A stretch of DNA of 64,000 nucleotides from assembly GCF_002994745.2 (NCBI RefSeq), contig NC_037092.1:78767824-78831823 (forward strand). The letters run 5' to 3'. This document shows positions 11,114 through 22,300 of the stretch, piece by piece. The notes below the pieces were generated by a model. That model was not told the origin of the DNA, made no database searches, and saw only the letters and a list, made by a program, of their open reading frames with translations. Origin of the DNA: Rosa chinensis (lineage: Eukaryota > Streptophyta > Magnoliopsida > Rosales > Rosaceae). Position numbers and translations under genes: made by a program. Each line of letters opens with the position of its first letter. Positions within the stretch are counted from its first letter, which is position 1.

Positions 11114-13290
11114 TGACAGGACCTGCCCCGGATTTCATCCTGAAATCTGAGGTGGCCCTACAGGGCCCAATTTAAGAATAACTCTATCTAAAAGTCGACA
11201 GCATCACCCCAAGATGGGCTACCCGAAACCCGTAGAAAACAACACACTTCTAAAATCAATCTCCATCCTCAACTCCTGGAGCCACCCTGCTCTCCGATTC
11301 ACAACAAACTCCACAACACAACACAAGTATCAACTTAAGAACATTTAGCCACTAGGTTATCATAGCAATCTAATATACCAGGTATACAAGAAAATAAAAT
11401 AAAAAGGTAAAGGATCGATAAATCCTACAATGCGGAAGCAATGACAGTTATGCCTTAACTCCATGTATGTCCGACCTCAACTAATCTAGCCTGCAAACTG
11501 GTCATTTGAAACCGAAAGGCCCAGGGGAAATCATTTAAAACGTTAGAGTGATTGGACGAAAAATAAGTAATTTCAAAAGAAATAAATAAAACTTAACGCT
11601 TCCCCAATTTATTCTTTTAAAAACCAAGCATGCAGTAAAGTCTCTTCAAAATACTCTTAATCATTCTCTGGAACTGAATCTCAACTCTTGCTGTAAATCC
11701 TCGAAAACCACCTCAAAATCTCGTTAAAATGCTCATATCATAAATTAGGCGATGACTAGAGGGGACTGTCAACTAGTCATCTCATACCAACTAGAGGGGA
11801 CTGCCGACCAGGCACGAATCGGAGGGGGCTGCGCGACCGGACAAGGAGGTGATGGCTAGAGAGTACTGCCAACTAACCATAGATAGTTAGAGGGTATTAC
11901 CGACCAGAGGACGCATTGGAGGGTACTGCCGACTAAAATATTATGGAGGGTACTACCGACCATAATATTGTCTGGAGGATACTGCCGACCAGACTATTAC
12001 CTGAACGGGATTGCCGACCAGGTAATACATGCATGCATTAACATATTTGCCTCCTCGAATAATCTGAACTCAATCTCGTTAAAATATCAAACTCAGGAAA
12101 TCTCGATAACTCATTTATACTCAAAGTATTAAATCTCCACGTTTCTTCCAATAACTCGATATTTGCATAACTCGAAAATAGCAAATGCTTTTAGAAGGAA
12201 AACTTAATACTAATTCTGTAAATCCTCAATAAATCATCGAAAACATAAATCAAGAATTCTCGGTAAAACAAAGCTCATAAAGTTATAAAATCTCAAAGCA
12301 TAAAATCTCATAATATAAAAATGCTCAAAAGTAATACTGCATGCATAATTTAATTTAAAATCAAATATCCACTCACAGTATATGGCTAAAGTAGCCAAGC
12401 GTAAAGATTCTCCTCGAGTGATGGCTCAACACGTCATTTGAGACCCATGAACCTTCGTTCCTCGAATAACTCTATTATTTCTGGCTTTGTAATTTAACCC
12501 AAATTGAGTTCAAACAGTTCGAAACGACTTGGTAATAAGCTCCTTGGTGGAATTCGAACAGAGACCACCCTAGTCCTTAGACTCTATCCACTTCACCAAT
12601 TCAATTTGACATTCTCAATGAGTCAAGCACTAGAAGACATCCATCCAGGCCCCTAGACAACGGAGATGAACCCAGAAGCCTAGAAAAGCCGCTCATGCAT
12701 GTCAAATGATCGCTGGAGCCACCAGAAATTACATCGAAACCTCCTGAAGATTTTCGGTGCCAAAATCTTCAATTGTTTGATTCCTCTTCCTCACGTCGAA
12801 TTGAGCTATGAAACTTGGAGGCTTCTTTTCCTCAATTCTTCGTACATGGTGAATAAGAGGATCCAAGGTTTATATGGTTGGAAAGATAGTTTTGAGACAA
12901 AGAGAATGAGACCGGTGTCGTGGTCGGAGGTGGTCAGATGAGACGGCCACGACGTCACAAAGTTTCACCGCCAAAGGAGATAATTTTTGGGTTTTTGGAG
13001 TTGGTTTCCTGAAATGGAAATCAGCCTTGCCATTTGTAGTAAATGATTTCAGTATAATTGAAACCCTTATAACTTCTTCGTTACAACTCCGATTTTAGCG
13101 TGTTTCGTGTCTATGAACTCAGTTTAACGTCCTCTACAATTTTTTTGAAGAAAATTTTCTCAAAAAGTGAACAAAACAAAAGTCAACTTTTTAGTCCATT
13201 AAAAGTACTGAAACGAAGTAAAAAGTAACAATAGTTGTTATTTACCATCTAAATGACTAGTAAATGGGTAAATTTGGGTACCGGCGTAAC
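11114..13290. mobile_element. Probable degenerate solo LTR or LTR-derived block
   Basis: The block starts tgtgacaggacctgccccgg and ends near ggtaccggcgtaaca. Such termini are common in plant gypsy LTRs. The flanking sequence on both sides is GT-rich and could be continuous across the block (gtgac occurs next to both edges). Exact ends and a clean target duplication could not be fixed. It contains no long reading frame, but it does contain the hairpin array at 11751-12027. Confidence 0.4.
11751..12027. repeat. Array of about nine hairpins with a shared loop and different stems
   Basis: The repeated core is a 13-base AGGGTACTGCCGA-like sequence. It is flanked each time by different inverted repeats. 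Perfect examples: GATGACTAG...CTAGTCATC (11751-11781), AATATTATGG...CCATAATATT (11937-11969), GTCTGG...CCAGAC (11970-11994) and TATTACCTG...CAGGTAATA (11995-12027). ATGGCTAG...CTAACCAT near 11852-11879 has one mismatch. The other units (near 11785, 11815, 11885, 11915) keep the loop but have weaker stems. The conserved loop with unrelated but self-complementary flanks is visible directly; its function is unknown. Confidence 0.85.
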
Positions 13291-13719
13291 ATAGTGTGAC
13301 TGTGGAGAAGGTTGCCATCAATGGTGGTTCGGTGGGCGTGGTGTTGATAGGTGGTGTGGCTGTAGATGCGTGCTTGGGCCATATCTAAAAGAGGGGGCAC
13401 AGTCTCATTGTTGCCTTAGCATCTTGGGCTTGGATTTAGCAATTGGGCCCTTTGTGGGCTTTTACAGTTCTTATTTTTTGTCATTTTGATTAGGGTTTTT
13501 GTCCATTTATCCCATTTTTAGAGTTTTTTTTCCACTTACCCCATTAAGTTTTTTTAATTCATTTTTACCCAAAACATTCTAAGGAGGTCTTCCCTAATAC
13601 CCCATTAATTTTTTTTTTTTAATACCATTTTACCCTCACTCCTTTGAAATTTAGAGAGAGAGAGAGAAAAAAAAAAAATGGAAGAGAGAGAAACAATAGG
13701 AGACTTCGCCGGAGCCCAA

Positions 13720-13900
13720 TCACCGGCCGCCGGAATCCGATCACCTGCTGCTGGAATCCGGTCACCGGCTGCCGGAACCCGGCCAACTTTCTCCGGAATC
13801 AGGCCAACTTTCTCCGGAATCCGGCCAACTTCTGCCGGAATCCAGTCACCTGTCGCGGGATTCCGGTCACTGGCCACTGCCCACCGGAATTTGCTGAAAA
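13720..13900. repeat. Short CCGGAATC-type tandem repeats
   Basis: About eight imperfect units of roughly 21-24 bp (ccggaatccggtcaccggct type) occur head to tail. They create long but low-complexity open frames on both strands. The same units reappear, inverted, near 63560-63648. Confidence 0.8.
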
Positions 13901-13924
13901 TCCCACCGAAAAGGTTTTTTTTGC

Positions 13925-14285
13925 TCCCAATAGACATCTATTGCCCCCCAATAGACCTCTATTGCCTCCATAGTCTATTGCCCCCCAATAGACGTTTGAT
14001 TGAGAGAAAATTATATTAATTCAAAACATTTATTGCCCCCAAATAGACGTCTATTGCCTGCCAATAGACATTTAACAGACCTTTATTGCCCCGATAGTCT
14101 ATTGCCCTCCAATAAACGACTATCAACCATGTATTTCCCCCCAATAGACGTTTGATTTAAGGTAAAAAGAGAGAAAATTATATCAATTCAAAACATTTAT
14201 TGCCTCCAAATAGACGTCTATTGCCTCCCAATAGACATTTAACAGACCTCTATTCCCCCAATAGCCTTGTATTACCCACCAATAA
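13925..14285. repeat. Palindromic CAATAGACG/CGTCTATTG repeat field
   Basis: About a dozen copies of TCTATTGCCCCCCAATAGA-type and AATAGACGTCTATT-type sequence occur within 360 bp. Many are self-complementary. The same motif is densely repeated near 63183-63510 in the second copy of this element, always at the same relative place, so it is a structural part of the element. Confidence 0.85.
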
Positions 14286-14712
14286 AACTTTTTCTTTTTT
14301 TCTTTTTTCTTTGGTTTTTCTTTCTTTCTGGGCCTTCTACCCCTATTTTACACAAACCAAAAAAAAAAAAAAAAATAGTACAAAAACAAAAAAAACCAAA
14401 AAACTTTTTTAAATCAACAACTCCACTGGAGAGAGAGACAGAGAGAGAGAAGACAAGGCCTGATCTTCGGCCTCAACATAAACGGCTCGATCTTCCTCAC
14501 CATCTCGGAGCCCGGCACCACTGCGTCCAGCCCCTCGCTGTCAACGAATTCGAGCCAGAACGAAGTTCCTCCTGAACGACGTCGCTCAAGCTCCAGACAC
14601 CACCACACTCGACGACACGAGCCGGATGTCCGTGAGAAACTCGCCGACGTTCTCGGTGGAGCTGAGGAGGCGCAGGATGTACGGCGACAGCAGAGAGAGA
14701 GAGAGAGAGAGA

Positions 14713-14877
14713 GAAGTTGAAAAAGCTCCAGCTGCTCGACGCGTCCATGAATCGGCTGACGGGGCAGATTCCCGACGAGTTGACTCGGCTGGAGCTGGAA
14801 GGCCTGAATCTTTACGAGAACAACCTAAGGGGAGCTTGCCGGCGCGCATTGCAGACTCGCCGAAGCTGTACGAGCTC

Positions 14878-14880
<3 letters not shown>
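14713..14880 (+). pseudogene. Captured LRR receptor-kinase (HSL1/HAESA-like) fragment
   Basis: The reading KLQLLDASMNRLTGQIPDEL, TRLELEGLNLYENNL, then after a frame change GSLPARIADSPKLYEL, matches consecutive leucine-rich repeats of the HAESA/HSL1 receptor-kinase family (LDASMN.LTG.IPDELTRL.LE.LNLYEN). One frameshift separates the two parts near 14830. A GA microsatellite (14879-14930) replaces what should follow. It is a transduplicated fragment within the Pack-MULE and not a gene. Confidence 0.8.

Positions 14881-14930
<50 letters not shown>
14879..14930. repeat. (GA)n microsatellite
   Basis: A GA run of about 50 bp inside the Pack-MULE, directly after the LRR fragment. Confidence 0.95.
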
Positions 14931-14933
<3 letters not shown>

Positions 14934-15117
14934 CAGATCGATTTGCCGGATGGAATGAGAGAGATAGACAATGGGAGGATGTAATTTCTTAATTAGATTA
15001 AGGGCAAAATGGTCATTTGGTGTTAAATTGGGTAGATGAGAACAAAAATTTATTGCTAGGGTAAGTGGGATAACTTTGGCTTATTTTGGTGCTTTGGGTC
15101 AAGGACTCTTTTGATTA

Positions 15118-15565
15118 CTTAGTGTTAGTTTGTTGTTTGTTTCTCATAAGTCCCTATCAAAGTATGGTAGGGATAGTGAGCTTTGTCCCGGTCTGCACAC
15201 TTAGTGTGCCTTGTCTAGCCTAGTGAGACGATTATCTATTTTAAAATGGAAGCAATCTCCTAGTGGCAGGATGAAACAAAGTGTCGCCAGATTAGATTTT
15301 GTGCGACAACATAATAGAAAAGCTGCACTATTGGTTATGATGCTTCTCCTTAGTAGAGTTATCTTTCCGTTATGTCACCGTTTTGTCAAAGCAAATAGAT
15401 TAGCTAGTCGTGCACTTTTTGCTAACTGGTGCATATATGTTAGAATATATTACTTATTGTAATATGAGGTTTAGGCTTTATGTTCCCTTCTTGTATTCGA
15501 TGGTTTTATTAATCAAGACTTGAAGATAACTGTACCGGCCCTCCTTTATAAAAAAATTAAAAAAA
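15118..15565 (+). mobile_element. Possible LINE 3' end
   Basis: The segment ends with ttgtattcgatggttttatt, aatcaagacttgaag and then an A-rich tail (aaaaaaattaaaaaaaaatt near 15545-15570), as plant LINE 3' ends do. No reverse transcriptase domain was recognised. It may be continuous, apart from the inserted Pack-MULE and LTR block, with the sequence that starts at the truncated U6 copy. Confidence 0.35.
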
Positions 15566-16257
15566 AATTCATAGCTTCAAATACCTTTTTTTATTTCAAA
15601 CTTCCATTTATTTTCTCTCAGGTTCCCCTTCTTATAGATTGTTCACCAAAGAATTTGAAGCTCCAAAATGGGTGGGCTCATTCGATAGCATGCAAGACCA
15701 ACTCTTTCAATCCCAAATTTCCAGAGCATAATTCATATTTTTTTAGTAGGGTTTAACTCCATGGGTCTTTGGAATTTTTACTTGGGACAAAATTATAGAA
15801 CTTTGATCTGGGTTTGTACGCATAAGCAGAAAAGAGCTAGAGGCACTACCTTCAGATTTAAGTATAGCAGGCCATGCATAGTGATAACGAGCGTCTCGAT
15901 AATGTTTTGATCTCCCATGGTGTTTCTTTGCTCAAGGAGTAGCTTTGAACTCCATGATTTCACTTGAAAGTTGAAACGTCTTTGTTGTATGGTTTGAATT
16001 TCTCAAGTTTTAGCTTATCCTCATGAAGTAGTGGTTGTTGAGTGTTGTTAACTGTTAAGACTATAAAAGTGATTTCCATTTGAATAGCAGATGAAATGTC
16101 TTGTTTGCCCCTTATAGTTAAGGGAGGTTGAACAGAATTCTAGTGGAGGTATCTCAGTGATATGATATTTAAAGTCTATACCTAATTATCACTTTAAAAG
16201 GCTAGGTACCACTATGTCCGGTTCATAAAAGTTCAGACCCCATCCATAGAAAAACTC
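15566..16257. other. Right interior of the Mutator-like element
   Basis: AT-rich sequence leading into the right terminal inverted repeat (about 16130-16257). A short plus-strand frame (FEAPKWVGSFDSMQDQLF) looks protein-like, but I do not recognise it. Confidence 0.35.
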
Positions 16258-17038
16258 CTTGAATGAATCATTTCCACCTTTATAATCAAGAGACTCAATC
16301 AAATAATCAAACAGAACATAGAACAGAAGCAACAATGGGACACTGACGTCATCTAAATCGAATAGTAGCCAAAGAAGCCAAATCACGACCATAGTTAGCT
16401 GTAAGCCAAAAAATTACATAGAACAGAAGCAACAATGGGATACTGACATTATCTAAATCGAATGGTAGCCAAAGAAGCCAAATCACGACCATAGCTAGCT
16501 GTAAGCCAAAAAATTTGGAATGGAATTCCACCAAATTGCACCATCATGCATAGTACCATAGTTGGCAAGTTTGTCTGTCAAAGTGTTACCTTCACGAAAG
16601 ATATGTGAAACATGAAAATGAAGCTATTGGGAAAAATGAACACCATTAAGCCAAGGAATACACAATCTCCAGGAAACAAGATGCGGAGCATTAAAATATC
16701 GAAGTACGAGATTCTTAACCATATCAAAGAGGACAGTTAGCAATTTGCCTAGTGATCCATAGGCGTCCACAACAATCTAAGTAAGAACAATAAGCTACAA
16801 AATGACTTTGCTCCACCTTCATCAATTGAAGCAAACTTCCTTTGTATCACAATATTTATTACACAGACGAATATCCTAAAAAGCCTAGTTCACAAAAGCT
16901 AATACACAGCATCACCAAAGAGGAGAAGTCTCATTACAAGTTTTGGGGAATCATCAACAACAAACAGTAGAGTATTATTTCTGCACAAACTGGGCAAACG
17001 TAGCTTACCTACAACTTTGCTGGCACCACGGTGTTGCC

Positions 17039-18754
17039 TCAAGGATACTCTTTCTCGTACACTTCACTTGCATATTTCCAGTTAACAACCTCCCATATGT
17101 ACTTCAGATAGTCTGGCCTTACGTTTTTGTACTGCACAAACGTCAATAATTCATCTTGTTATAGTATTATATATTCCATTAGGATTTAGGAGGAATCAAA
17201 TAAGAAAGTTAAGGGACGAAATAGGTCAGAATCGGCCTGCTAAAACCTTATCAAATTAGATAAAAACTTCAGCTTCATGCAACACGTACAACAAAGCATT
17301 CAAGCATAGACTACTAAACTTGATTAGCCTTCAGCTCTGTATTTTACCTTTCTACATACTTTCAGCATCTCAAGCATTGGAGCAAAAAGAAAGTCGTCTC
17401 AATGATCTCTCATTAAAACAAGCAGTACTTGTTTATTGTCCAAAACCAAACTATCATGGCGGGTATAAAAACATATAAAAACACCAAATACAAAAGATTT
17501 ACCTGCAAGTAGTAAGCATGCTCCCACACATCTATCCCAAGCAGAGGAACATAATTTGCTCCTTTAACTATCAGTGGATCCTGCACAAAGTTTTCATTAG
17601 CCAAAATGATATGCACTTATGCAGCATAGCCGGAAAATTCAACCAATGTACGTGTGCGTGTGTGAGCATATTATACAGATTCACTCCAATGACACAGTAA
17701 AAATAAACTCTGAATTTCCAACATGAACCGAAGAGCATGTGAAAGCAAAACATATAAACCTCGAAGTATACTCTACCTGATTAGCTGTGCATTCAACGGA
17801 AAGCTTCTTCTGATCTTTGTCAAGAGCAAGCCACTATAAATAATCAAAACCGAATCTTAATCAGTACACTCATTTTCCAAAATCCATCCCACAACAAGTG
17901 AATGAAAGACACCTACCACCCAACCAGAACCTTGCAAAGCAGAACCTTCTACCATCATTTTCTGTTTCAGACTTTGTAACGAACCAAACTGATTGTCAAC
18001 TTCCCATCCCAATGAACCCTTTGGAGGCTCACCTCCTCCTTCCTGCCCATTACATTTTGTCACCAAAACAACACCAAGAAAGAAAATCTCAAATCCCGAT
18101 TAATTAAATGGTTAATTCTCGGGGCCAATTTTGTACCTCCGTACATTTTCGTATATTTTGTATCTCAAAATAATATGTAAAAAGAGAAACATGTGCATGC
18201 GCAGCACACATGTGATAGTATGAAGACTATGAACGAATGTACCATTTTGGCCAATCGAAAAAACTACCTACCAATTTGGCCATATATTTACACTAATAAA
18301 GTTACTTACCGTATCCGGGGCCAGACATTTCCAGAAAATAGAGTGGTTTATATGACCTTCAACACGAAAAAAAACAGATATTGAATTAACCAGTTGACCG
18401 GTAACTAATAAAACATAAAAACTAAACTAGTGCAATAAGAACTAAACCTCCGCCGTTGAATTTAAGGGCGCTCTGCAACTTGACGACGGTGGAGGAGTCG
18501 CCGGTATCCATTGCCTGTTCGAGGTTGTCGAGAGCCTTGTTGAAGTTGTCGACGTAGGTGTTGTGGTGCTTCAGGTGATGGATCTCCATGATCTCGCGGC
18601 TAATGGAGGGCTCAAGTGCCCCATAGTCGTAGGGCAGGTCCGGCAGCGTGAAGGTCTTTAGGCCACGGACTGGGACGAGCCCGAAGCCTAAGCCTCCTCT
18701 GCCATTTCTGGTTAAACCAGCCAGGCTTTTCCTGCTCAGAGTTCTCAAGGCCAT
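17039..18754 (-). CDS. MSD1: Mn superoxide dismutase, mitochondrial
   Basis: The enzyme converts superoxide to oxygen and hydrogen peroxide in the mitochondrial matrix using manganese. Six exons join cleanly: 18448-18754, 18310-18356, 17917-18042, 17777-17833, 17503-17580 and 17039-17131. They give 708 nt and 235 residues, the usual plant length. The N-terminus ([20 protein letters not shown]) is an Arg-rich, acid-free transit peptide, and the mature protein starts near [13 protein letters not shown]. Metal ligands are visible as His in [13 protein letters not shown], His in HINHSIFWK, and Asp and His in [12 protein letters not shown]. The C-terminus YEKEYP is typical. All introns are GT-AG. 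It is the intact member of a tandem pair; the other copy is dead. Confidence 0.95.
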
Positions 18755-18959
18755 CTTGAAGAGTAGAAATGTAGAGTCGAGGAGGCAGATTCTGCCATTC
18801 TGGGTTTCCTAGTCACAGTTGAGTCGGTTCAAGCTAAGGCCTCATGAACTCAGTGGACAAGTGTCACTGATCACCGGCTTGCAGTGAGTGTCCACGTGTC
18901 ACGCCAGGAAAACTACACCTGTACTGGTTTTTTTTTTGTTCCTGCATTTTCCTCAGTTT

Positions 18960-19680
18960 TTTTTAGTTTCCTTTATTTTGGTTTGTAGTTGTTTATTCTG
19001 AGCGATATGGGGCCATTGGAATTCCTTTCTTCAATTATGAAGGAATGGATTTAGATATATTATCCAAATTGTTAACTCAGTTCATAAACCTTTTACATCA
19101 AAATCGAGTGTGGTCGTATGATTAATATCAATGGATCAGTTTTCTGTCGTTTTAAAAAAAAAAAAGTGATTATAAGCAAAGGCAGCATTATACTGGTGCT
19201 CCTGCAATCTGCAGACTAAACAATGAGAACAAAATCTGAATCAAACCATTCCAAAGAAAGCAGGTGGGTAAAACTGCAAGGGCATAAAAATTGACATCAT
19301 GGACCAATTCACTTTGTTCACTAAACGAAACTAATTGGTAGAAACCAACCTGAAACAACAACAATTGTTAATACAATTGTGAATAAAAAACAACAATTGT
19401 GAACATTGTATAGTATTCGGTACAACAGTATGCAATCTGAGCACCAAATTCCGGTATGAATCCCAGTTGCTAAACCGGATTCATACAATATTAATAACCA
19501 AAATTGCTATATAAATTGCTTTCTTCGACTCTGAAGCATTACTTCTACAACAGAAATTATAAACCCCAACCAATGCCCTGGATAGAGAACCCTTGCCAGC
19601 AACATCTTCGTTGCTGGAACAGCTTTTTCCACCACTTTTGATCAAACAATTTTGCATACATTAAACTAAGAGACATTACA
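18960..19680. other. Spacer between MnSOD and the transporter gene
   Basis: Contains the 3' edge of the right duplication unit (19165-19258) and then AT-rich sequence with several ACAATTGT-like short repeats near 19360-19400. No gene was seen. Confidence 0.5.
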
Positions 19681-19686
19681 AAGCCT

Positions 19687-22300
19687 TTAAGCATGTAGGT
19701 CCTTGTTCGAATTCCACACAGGGCCTTTCTGAACAGCACCATCCTCCCCTAGCATCCCAGTTCCATTTTCCATTGCTAATAAAGGATCCGCTTCACTCTC
19801 TTTTGTCTGAAATCATTTAGCGAATAGCATTTCCCAATTATATATCCAAAAGTACTACAGCATGAAAAAGGTAAATGGAAGGAAAACAAGACTGACCAAA
19901 AAAGACATAGAGACCTCCTACCTTAAATTTGTAATTGTTATTATAACTCAGATTATGTAATACTGATATTATATACATAAACACCTGAATGAGGTATTAA
20001 TAAAAAAGGAGCTACCTGTGGCAACTGTTGAGATGCTTCACTAGCCTTCCGCTGGCTCTCACGAGAGCAATAATAAGAATAGAGTACCATTCCGAGCACG
20101 GCAATCAATATCCCTAAAATGTTGCGCCAGTCAAATGGGTCGTGAAGTAGAGTGTAGCCAAATGTCAAAACAAGGCATGTTTTCAAATGTCCGAGGACCT
20201 GATAGGTTACCGCAGACGTCTTTCCAATAACCAAAAACGTACTGAAGTTTACAGAGACAGATATCAGGCAGGATAGAACAATGAAGAACTGCAGCATACA
20301 CAATATTACAATTACTATTAGAAATACAGGATATCACAGAATAAAGTCGGAAGGGGGAGTTTGGCTAGACCCCCTAATGGAGTTGTTGAATCCTCACCAG
20401 CACTTGCGGGGTATATTCGAAGGCAAAAACATTTTGATTAGTCAGAAATCCATCTAGAAATGGACCAATGATAAACAAGGATATTGCCTGATAAGGGCAA
20501 GACTGATACAGAAGTTGGGTTGAAGAAACTTTGAACTTCTTCTGGATGGTATTGGTCATCTGAGTAGCTGTTAAGTTCTCACAATGCAGGCATATTATTC
20601 CATACAAAAGCAAGTAAATTGCGCTTTAAGCATAAAAAACATGCCACACTGCATCCAATGAAATATTAAAGTTAAGTCCAGCTTAGGATACAATCTGAGC
20701 AACACAGGTTGTAATAACTGCCAGCAGGGACAAAAAAGAACCCAGGGCATTGAGCTGAAGATCAGTCACTGTTGCAACTCCAACGCCCATAAGAAGGATG
20801 CTGAGAGAAAACTGGATACTTCGGCTGTTATAGCATTAGAGTGTCAGACCCCAGTATACAGTTGTAACAGATTGAAATTCAATTACCTAGTACACTAAAA
20901 CAAAGTAGAACAGCACAGGTAAAAGCAGAAAAAACTAAACACTTGCAGAATCTGTATAAACTCATATATCCTACGACAAATTTCTCACACTACAGGATGA
21001 AGTTTGATAAAGAGACTTAAGAAACTGACCTGAATTTCTTCCTAAAGAAAAGGGTCTCCAAAAGAACAGTACAAGGAATGATTGCTAGTTTTGTCATCTA
21101 ACATAGAAAAATAGGACTCAGAAGCATATAATTTCATATAAAAATTAAGAGCTTGTGAAGCAGTAGCTTAATGGATTAAAGATTAAACTATGTAATATCA
21201 TTATGTTAAGAGGTAAACGGGATCACATTGAGAATAAGTTGCGCGAGGCATGAAAAAATATTAGAAACTTACCTGGTAGAAACCAACAGAATTGAAACCC
21301 AGGCTGAGATTCAGAAGTCCAATAGAGATCCCATTTAAAATTCCAAAACTCATTACAGAACTAGCATCAAAAGGCTTGTGCTCAAACATTTTCATCCATA
21401 ATGCTACGTGAAGAGAACAAAATGTGACCAGAAGATGCCAGCTCGTCAAAGTAGTGGCTGTGTATCCAGATAGAGAATTAGTATGTTGTTCAATATTGAC
21501 AAAGCAAAAGTCAGAGTATGATATGTGATGATGACCTTAATTCAAACAAACCAACAATTCAGGCTTTCCAGATAAAAGCAGAGCCAGATTTCTATGCTGG
21601 CATTTGCGAGTTTTTACCACTACATAACATTTAACCGGTGTTTGATTAATCAAAACAAAAGGTGAAAACAAGTTGTTTGTTTGATTGAGAAGGTCAAAGC
21701 TAACAAAATTCGTTCTTTGTGATACATGCCTTTTCTCAATGAAGCAGCTCAGGAAATAGATGAGATGAGATTGGCATCTTGACTACTCCTTTGTGATAAT
21801 ATATCATGAAGAATGCAAACAAGGAAATCAAATGCCAATGCACTGTCAAGACATTTGGTATCCTACAATCTTATCAACAAGAATGATACTTGATAATTCT
21901 ATTTGGTAGAATATGGATATATAGAACCAACCTCACAGTGCCCCCCAATTCGACCTGTTTTCAATCCACCAACACGACTTTACTTGTCGATACTTCTTTA
22001 CTCAAACAACATCAACGTAATTCTACGTTCATCATCAAGATAACCACATTCCTATCCAAAAGTAACTAGAGTGCGTTCTTTTGCTAAAATTATACAGATT
22101 CAAAGGAAAAAAAAAATTCTTGACTACATTCCTCACTAAGAGCAAGCAAATATGCAGGGGAAGAATTCCAACCACTCACCAAAAGTAAAACCAAGTGTGC
22201 TAATAAGAGCCTTGTTGCAAATGACAATCGACACGGACGACACCACCGACAAACTCAGAGCCCCAATGGTTCCCATCTGGAACTTCTGGCTCTCTCCCAT
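19687..22300 (-). CDS. UXT: UDP-xylose transporter (NST/DMT superfamily)
   Basis: It moves UDP-xylose into the Golgi/ER lumen for cell-wall polysaccharide synthesis. Seven coding exons with matching phases: 22180-22300, 21273-21457, 21030-21097, 20692-20824, 20398-20559, 20016-20288 and 19687-19806. They total 1062 nt and 353 residues. The protein begins MGESQKFQMGTIGALSLSVV and contains NKALISTLGFTFATTLTSWH, NGISIGLLNLSLGFNSVGFY, a GKTS segment (VIGKTSAVTYQVLGHLKTCL) and WRNILGILIAVLGMVLYSYY. These follow the UXT1-3 group nearly residue for residue, and about ten membrane segments are expected. The C-terminus is acidic and polar, ending WNSNKDLHA. A 5'-UTR intron precedes the start codon. 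The frame is intact throughout. Substrate assignment rests on family similarity. Confidence 0.92.

Larger units (their letters stand above)
13493..15108. mobile_element. Pack-MULE-like element, copy A
   Basis: The element is flanked by a perfect 9-bp duplication, ttttgatta (13484-13492 and 15109-15117), which is the hallmark of Mutator-like elements. Its ends are short imperfect inverted repeats (GGGTTTTTGTCC and, reading inward from the right, GAGTCCTTGACC). The interior has CCGG-rich tandem units (13720-13900), palindromic CAATAGACG repeats, GA runs and an LRR receptor-kinase fragment. No transposase is present. A second, truncated and inverted copy lies at 62277-63648. Confidence 0.85.
9959..16257. 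mobile_element. Mutator-like element with long terminal inverted repeats
   Basis: The left end (gagtttttattatggatagg then gtctgagctttcttgaaccg, from 9960) and the reverse complement of the right end (gagtttttctatggatgggg then gtctgaacttttatgaaccg, from 16257) form an imperfect inverted repeat extending about 130 bp inward. Flanks are catgaatga (9950-9958) and cttgaatga (16258-16266), a 9-bp duplication with one mismatch. The uninterrupted sequence at 2250-2275 (aacatgaatgaatcattt) is the empty site. About 6.3 kb; no transposase was recognised. The interior is a mosaic of other elements. Confidence 0.8.
9591..19258. repeat. Tandem segmental duplication, right unit
   Basis: This is the right unit of the MnSOD tandem duplication. 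Its first 370 bp (9591-9958) match 1966-2285. The match is then broken by the Mutator-like element and resumes at 16262 (gaatgaatcatttccacc). It continues through the intact MnSOD gene to about 19258. Confidence 0.8.

Noticed and set aside
10705..11175. Plus-strand frame of 156 codons after the U6 copy
   Set aside because: No domain or conserved motif. It overlaps an equally open antisense frame and runs into the LTR-like block.
11751..12027. CRISPR or tRNA-like array
   Set aside because: The conserved parts are hairpin loops and the variable parts are paired stems. There is no leader or Cas gene, and no tRNA anticodon arm is seen.
13605..14019. Open frames of about 110 codons on both strands
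   Set aside because: They are low-complexity translations of CCGGAATC-type repeats in the Pack-MULE.
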